64,000 nucleotides of DNA from DASSUW01 sp963849695 (GTDB lineage: Bacteria; Actinomycetota; Thermoleophilia; Solirubrobacterales; Solirubrobacteraceae), in contig CAWKIT010000016.1 of the NCBI GenBank assembly GCA_963849695.1, positions 310,001 to 374,000 on the forward strand. The letters are read 5' to 3'. Position 1 is the stretch's first letter, and every line of letters starts with the position of its first letter. The position numbers were made by a program, and so were the translations under genes. Shown in pieces: positions 60,781-64,000 of the stretch. The notes below the pieces were generated by a model, which ran no database searches, was not told the origin of the DNA, and worked only from the letters and a program-made list of their open reading frames with translations.

Positions 60781-61995
60781 GTGTATCCCCAGGACTCCTC
60801 GGTCGCGGACGGCGTGCTGAGCGTCGGCGGCTGCGACGCCCGCGAGCTGGCGCGCGAGTTCGGCACGCCCGCCTACGTCGTCGCCGAGGCGGATCTGCGC
60901 GCCGCGGCGCGCGCGTTCACGGCGGCGCTGGCGGAAGCGCACGGCGGCCCCGGCGAGGTCGTGTTCGCGTCGAAGGCGTTTCCGTGCACCGCGGTGCTGC
61001 GGGTGTTCGCCGAGGAGGGCCTCGGCTGCGACGTGGCGTCCGGGGGCGAGCTGCACCTCGCCCTGCGCGCCGGTTTCGCGCCCGAGCGGCTGTACCTGCA
61101 CGGCAACGCGAAGTCCGAAGCCGAGCTGGCGTCCGCGGTCGAGGCCGGCGTCGGGACCGTGGTGCTCGACAACGAGCAGGAGGCGGACCGGCTGGCGGCG
61201 CTGGGCGGAGGGCCGCGGGTGCTGCTGCGGGTGGTGCCGGGCGTCGGCGCCGACACGCACGAGCACATCCTCACCGGCCAGGCCGGCTCCAAGTTCGGCA
61301 TGCCGCCGGACGTCGCGCGGGCGCTCGCCGAGCGGATCGAGGTCGCCGGCGTGCACATGCACATCGGCTCGCAGCTTCGCTCGCTGGAGCCGTACCGGCG
61401 CGCCGTGGCCGCGCTCGCCGCCGTCGGCGACTTCGGCGTCTACGACCTCGGCGGCGGGCTCGCGGTCCCGTATGTCGAGGGCGAGCAGGTGCCGGCGCCC
61501 GAGGAGTGGGTGCGGACGGTGGTGGCGGCGGCGCACGAGGAGCTGGGGGCGGGCAAGACGCTGGTGCTCGAGCCGGGGCGCGCGCTGGTCGCGAACGCGG
61601 GCGTGACGCTCTACCGGGTCGAGTCGGTCAAGCCCGGCGTCGCCGGCGAGCGGATCGTCGCGGTCGACGGCGGCATGTCCGACAATCTGCGGCCGATGCT
61701 CTATGGCGCCGCGTACGAGGCAGCGGTCGCGGACCGGATGGGCGCGGGCGGCGACGTCTGCACGGTGGTCGGCAAGCACTGCGAGTCCGGCGACGTGCTC
61801 GCGCGCGACGTGCTCCTGCCCGACCCGAAGCCCGGCGACGTGCTGGTGACCCCGGTCACCGGCGCCTACGGCCATGCGATGGCCAACAACTACAACGGCG
61901 TGCCGCGGCCGCCGGTGATCTTCTGCTCGGGCGGCGACGCGCGCGTCGTCGTCCGGCGCGAGACCTACGAGGACCTCCATGGCCGAGACGTATAG
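60781..61995 (+). CDS. lysA: Diaminopimelate decarboxylase
   Basis: 404 residues of the fold III PLP enzymes. The PLP lysine is K65 (FASKAFPC). HMHIGSQL, LGGGLAVPY, LEPGRALVANAG and the late CVVGKHCESGDVL-type segment are present. It makes lysine from meso-diaminopimelate. TACGCT (60766-60771) lies 9 nt before GTG 60781, consistent with a promoter for lysA-hom-thrC. It overlaps hom by 17 nt. Confidence 0.95.
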   Translation: MYPQDSSVADGVLSVGGCDARELAREFGTPAYVVAEADLRAAARAFTAALAEAHGGPGEVVFASKAFPCTAVLRVFAEEGLGCDVASGGELHLALRAGFAPERLYLHGNAKSEAELASAVEAGVGTVVLDNEQEADRLAALGGGPRVLLRVVPGVGADTHEHILTGQAGSKFGMPPDVARALAERIEVAGVHMHIGSQLRSLEPYRRAVAALAAVGDFGVYDLGGGLAVPYVEGEQVPAPEEWVRTVVAAAHEELGAGKTLVLEPGRALVANAGVTLYRVESVKPGVAGERIVAVDGGMSDNLRPMLYGAAYEAAVADRMGAGGDVCTVVGKHCESGDVLARDVLLPDPKPGDVLVTPVTGAYGHAMANNYNGVPRPPVIFCSGGDARVVVRRETYEDLHGRDV

Positions 61996-63202
61996 GGTCG
62001 GGCTGCTCGGCCACGGCACCGTCGGGGCGGCGTTCGCCGAGCTGCTGGAGAAGCGGGCCGACGAGATCGTGCCGATCACCGGGCTGCGGCCGGAGATCAG
62101 CGCCGTGCTGACGCGCTCGCGCGGGACGTTCGAGGAGGTGCTGGAGAGCTCGGACCTGATCGTCGAGCTGATCGGGGGCATCGAGCCGGCGCGTTCCTAC
62201 GTGCTGCGGGCGATGCAGGGCGGCAGGCACGTCGTCTCGGCCAACAAGCAGCTGCTCTCCCAGCACGGCGAGGAGCTGTGGGCGTGCGCGCGCGAGAACG
62301 GGGTGCAGCTGCGGTTCGAGGGGGCGGTGGCCGGCGTGGTGCCGGTGATCCGCGTGCTGCAGGAGTCGCTCGCGGGGTCGCGCGTGGAGCGGATCCACGG
62401 GATCGTCAACGGCACGACCAACTACATCCTCACCGAGATGGCCGGGCGCGGGCTCTCCTACGAGCAGGCCTTGCGGCAGGCGCAGGAGCTCGGGTACGCC
62501 GAAGCGGATCCGACCGACGACGTCACCGGCCGCGACGCCGCCGCCAAGATGGCGATCCTGGCGCGGCTGGCGTTCTCGACGCCGGTGCACCTCGACCAAG
62601 TCGTCTACGAGGGCATCGAGCACCTGACGGCGGACGACATGGAGTACGCCAAGGAGCTCGGGCTGGGCCTGAAGCTGATCGGCACCGCCGAGCGCGTCGA
62701 CGGCGGCATCAGCGTGCGCGTGCATCCCGCCTTCCTGTACGCGGCGCATCCGCTGGCGTCCGTCCACGGGCCGTTCAACGCCGTCACCGTCGAATCCGAC
62801 GCGATCACCGAGGTGACGCTGAGCGGCCCGGGAGCGGGTGGCCCGCAGACCGCGACCGCCGTGCTCGGCGACGTGATCTCCGCGATGATCCCGCCCGCCT
62901 CGACGCCGGAGACCACCGCGGCGCTGACCGTGGTCAACGACGTCGAGTCGGCGTTCTACCTGCACATGGAGGTCGCCGACCGGCCGGGCGTGCTGGCGCA
63001 GGTGGCGGAGCTGCTGGGGATGCAGGGCGCGTCGATCCGCTCTGTCGTGCAGAAGGGCCTGGGCGAGAACGCGCGGCTGGTGCTGGTCCTGCACCCGCTG
63101 CTCGAGTCGCGCTTCTACGCCGCCGTGCGGCTGATCGGGCAGCTCGACTTCATCCGCTCCGCCCCGCGCGCGATCCGCGTGATCGACGAGGAGTTCACTT
63201 GA
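61979..63202 (+). CDS. hom: Homoserine dehydrogenase
   Basis: 407 residues. The NAD(P) loop is VGLLGHGTVGAAFAELL. The catalytic domain has VSANKQLLSQHGEELW, FEGAVAGVVPVIRVL, GIVNGTTNYILTEM and DPTDDVTGRDAAAKM. A C-terminal ACT domain (FYLHMEVADRPGVLAQVAEL) suggests feedback control by threonine. It overlaps lysA upstream and thrC downstream. Confidence 0.95.
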   Translation: MAETYRVGLLGHGTVGAAFAELLEKRADEIVPITGLRPEISAVLTRSRGTFEEVLESSDLIVELIGGIEPARSYVLRAMQGGRHVVSANKQLLSQHGEELWACARENGVQLRFEGAVAGVVPVIRVLQESLAGSRVERIHGIVNGTTNYILTEMAGRGLSYEQALRQAQELGYAEADPTDDVTGRDAAAKMAILARLAFSTPVHLDQVVYEGIEHLTADDMEYAKELGLGLKLIGTAERVDGGISVRVHPAFLYAAHPLASVHGPFNAVTVESDAITEVTLSGPGAGGPQTATAVLGDVISAMIPPASTPETTAALTVVNDVESAFYLHMEVADRPGVLAQVAELLGMQGASIRSVVQKGLGENARLVLVLHPLLESRFYAAVRLIGQLDFIRSAPRAIRVIDEEFT

Positions 63203-64000
63203 CGGGCCTCATCGAGCGGTGGCGCGACCGGCTGCCGTTCGAACCGGGCGACCCGGTCGTCTCGCTGGCCGAGGGGTCGACGCCGCTGGTGCTCGCCGAA
63301 CGTGTCTCCGAGCGGGCGGGCTGCGAGGTGTGGCTGAAGCTCGAGGGCGCGAACCCGACCGGCTCCTTCAAGGATCGCGGCATGACCTGCGCGGTGTCGG
63401 CGGCGGTGCGCGACGGGGCGGAAGCGGTGATCTGCGCCTCGACCGGCAACACGGCGGCTTCGGCCGCGGCCTACGCGGCGCGGGCGGGTCTGACCGGGGC
63501 GGTGATCGTGCCGGAGGGCAAGATCGCGACCGGCAAGCTCGCCCAGGCGCTGATGCACGGCGCGCGCGTGGTGGCGCTGCGCGGCAACTTCGACGAGGCG
63601 CTGAAGCTGGTGCGCGAGATCGTTCAGCGGCATCCGATCGCTCTCGTGAACTCGGTCAACCCGTTCCGGCTCGAGGGCCAGAAGACGGCGGCGCTGGAGG
63701 TGGCCGACGAGCTCGGCCCGATCGGCGCGCTGGCGATCCCGGTCGGCAACGCGGGGAACATCACCGCGTACTGGAAGGGCTTCCAGGAGGTCGGCGAGCG
63801 GCCGATGATGCTCGGCTTCCAGGCCGAGGGGGCGGCGCCGCTGGTGCGCGGCGAGCCGGTCGCGGCGCCGGAGACCGTCGCCAGCGCGATCCGGATCGGC
63901 AACCCGGCGCGCTGGGAGGAGGCGATGGCCGCGATGACCGCCTCGCAGGGCGCGGTCCGGGCGGTGTCCGACGCGCAGATCCTGGAGGCCTATCGGTTCC
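63199..64000 (+). CDS. thrC: Threonine synthase (3' truncated at window end)
   Basis: The first 267 residues are present. TTG 63199 overlaps the hom stop. The PLP lysine is K58 in NPTGSFKDRGM, the phosphate-binding loop is ICASTGNTAASAAAYA and NSVNPFRLEGQKTAALEV follows. It converts O-phosphohomoserine to threonine. The frame runs off the window. Confidence 0.94.
   Translation, partial: MTGLIERWRDRLPFEPGDPVVSLAEGSTPLVLAERVSERAGCEVWLKLEGANPTGSFKDRGMTCAVSAAVRDGAEAVICASTGNTAASAAAYAARAGLTGAVIVPEGKIATGKLAQALMHGARVVALRGNFDEALKLVREIVQRHPIALVNSVNPFRLEGQKTAALEVADELGPIGALAIPVGNAGNITAYWKGFQEVGERPMMLGFQAEGAAPLVRGEPVAAPETVASAIRIGNPARWEEAMAAMTASQGAVRAVSDAQILEAYRF

Overview
The window is 64 kb of very GC-rich, densely packed DNA from an actinobacterium. 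The gene content and protein style (CarD, DisA with a c-di-AMP riboswitch, PspA with PspAA and PspAB, HtpX, a Spo0H-like SigH, BMP-type nucleoside transporter) suggest Actinomycetota, most likely class Thermoleophilia (Solirubrobacterales). That placement is inference from protein style; no rRNA is present. No transposase, phage gene or CRISPR array was recognised. One tRNA (Thr, anticodon TGT) is present.

Layout. 1-1640: 3' part of a TPR-type regulator. 1886-9899: a housekeeping block radA-disA-carD-ispD-PHP phosphatase-ispF-cysS-rlmB-sigH, which follows the order of the Bacillus radA-disA-...-sigH region. 9907-12385: small genes (HNH nuclease, two-domain VOC protein, LOG-family protein). 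12408-15293: TetR, a PAS-GAF-SpoIIE phosphatase and upp. 15353-24407: a nucleoside salvage and uptake operon: CYTH-cytidine deaminase fusion, purine nucleoside phosphorylase, thymidine phosphorylase, adenosine deaminase, then BMP lipoprotein, ABC ATPase and two permeases. 24428-34260: lipoprotein, tRNA, sugar-nucleotide epimerase, a PlsC-GpsA fusion, two ECF sigma/anti-sigma pairs, rhomboid protease, cobalamin-binding protein, CNNM/CorC protein and a DUF1707-FHA protein. 34531-39436: a fatty-acid block (TetR, acyl-CoA synthetase, 3-hydroxyacyl-CoA dehydrogenase, thiolase, SDR). 39480-44609: Bax-inhibitor-like protein, FHA protein, exonuclease VII, PP2C phosphatase, papain-fold protein. 44676-48462: chorismate lyase, DAHP synthase, MFS transporter, a leader peptide, an RsgA-like GTPase and a SUI1 protein. 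48541-53306: FAD oxidoreductase, methyltransferase, ArsR/AHSA1 pair and a CWB2 lipoprotein. 53430-58616: a c-di-AMP riboswitch with an NlpC/P60 hydrolase, then the Psp envelope-stress set (pspA-pspAA and, on the other strand, htpX-pspAB). 58793-64000: LytM peptidase, lgt, then lysA-hom-thrC of the aspartate family.

The most interesting unexplained structure is a dispersed family of four large intergenic hairpin elements (1691, 10629, 25068 and 56199). They have matching terminal inverted arms around a GTCAACTGCGGC core and different inner hairpins, and three of them sit between convergent genes. Other points: two unusual enzyme fusions, one with its catalytic lysine apparently lost; three genes whose only plausible start codon is CTG; many promoters whose -10 box lies 6-9 nt before the start codon (leaderless mRNAs); and three single-base frameshifts that may be sequencing errors.
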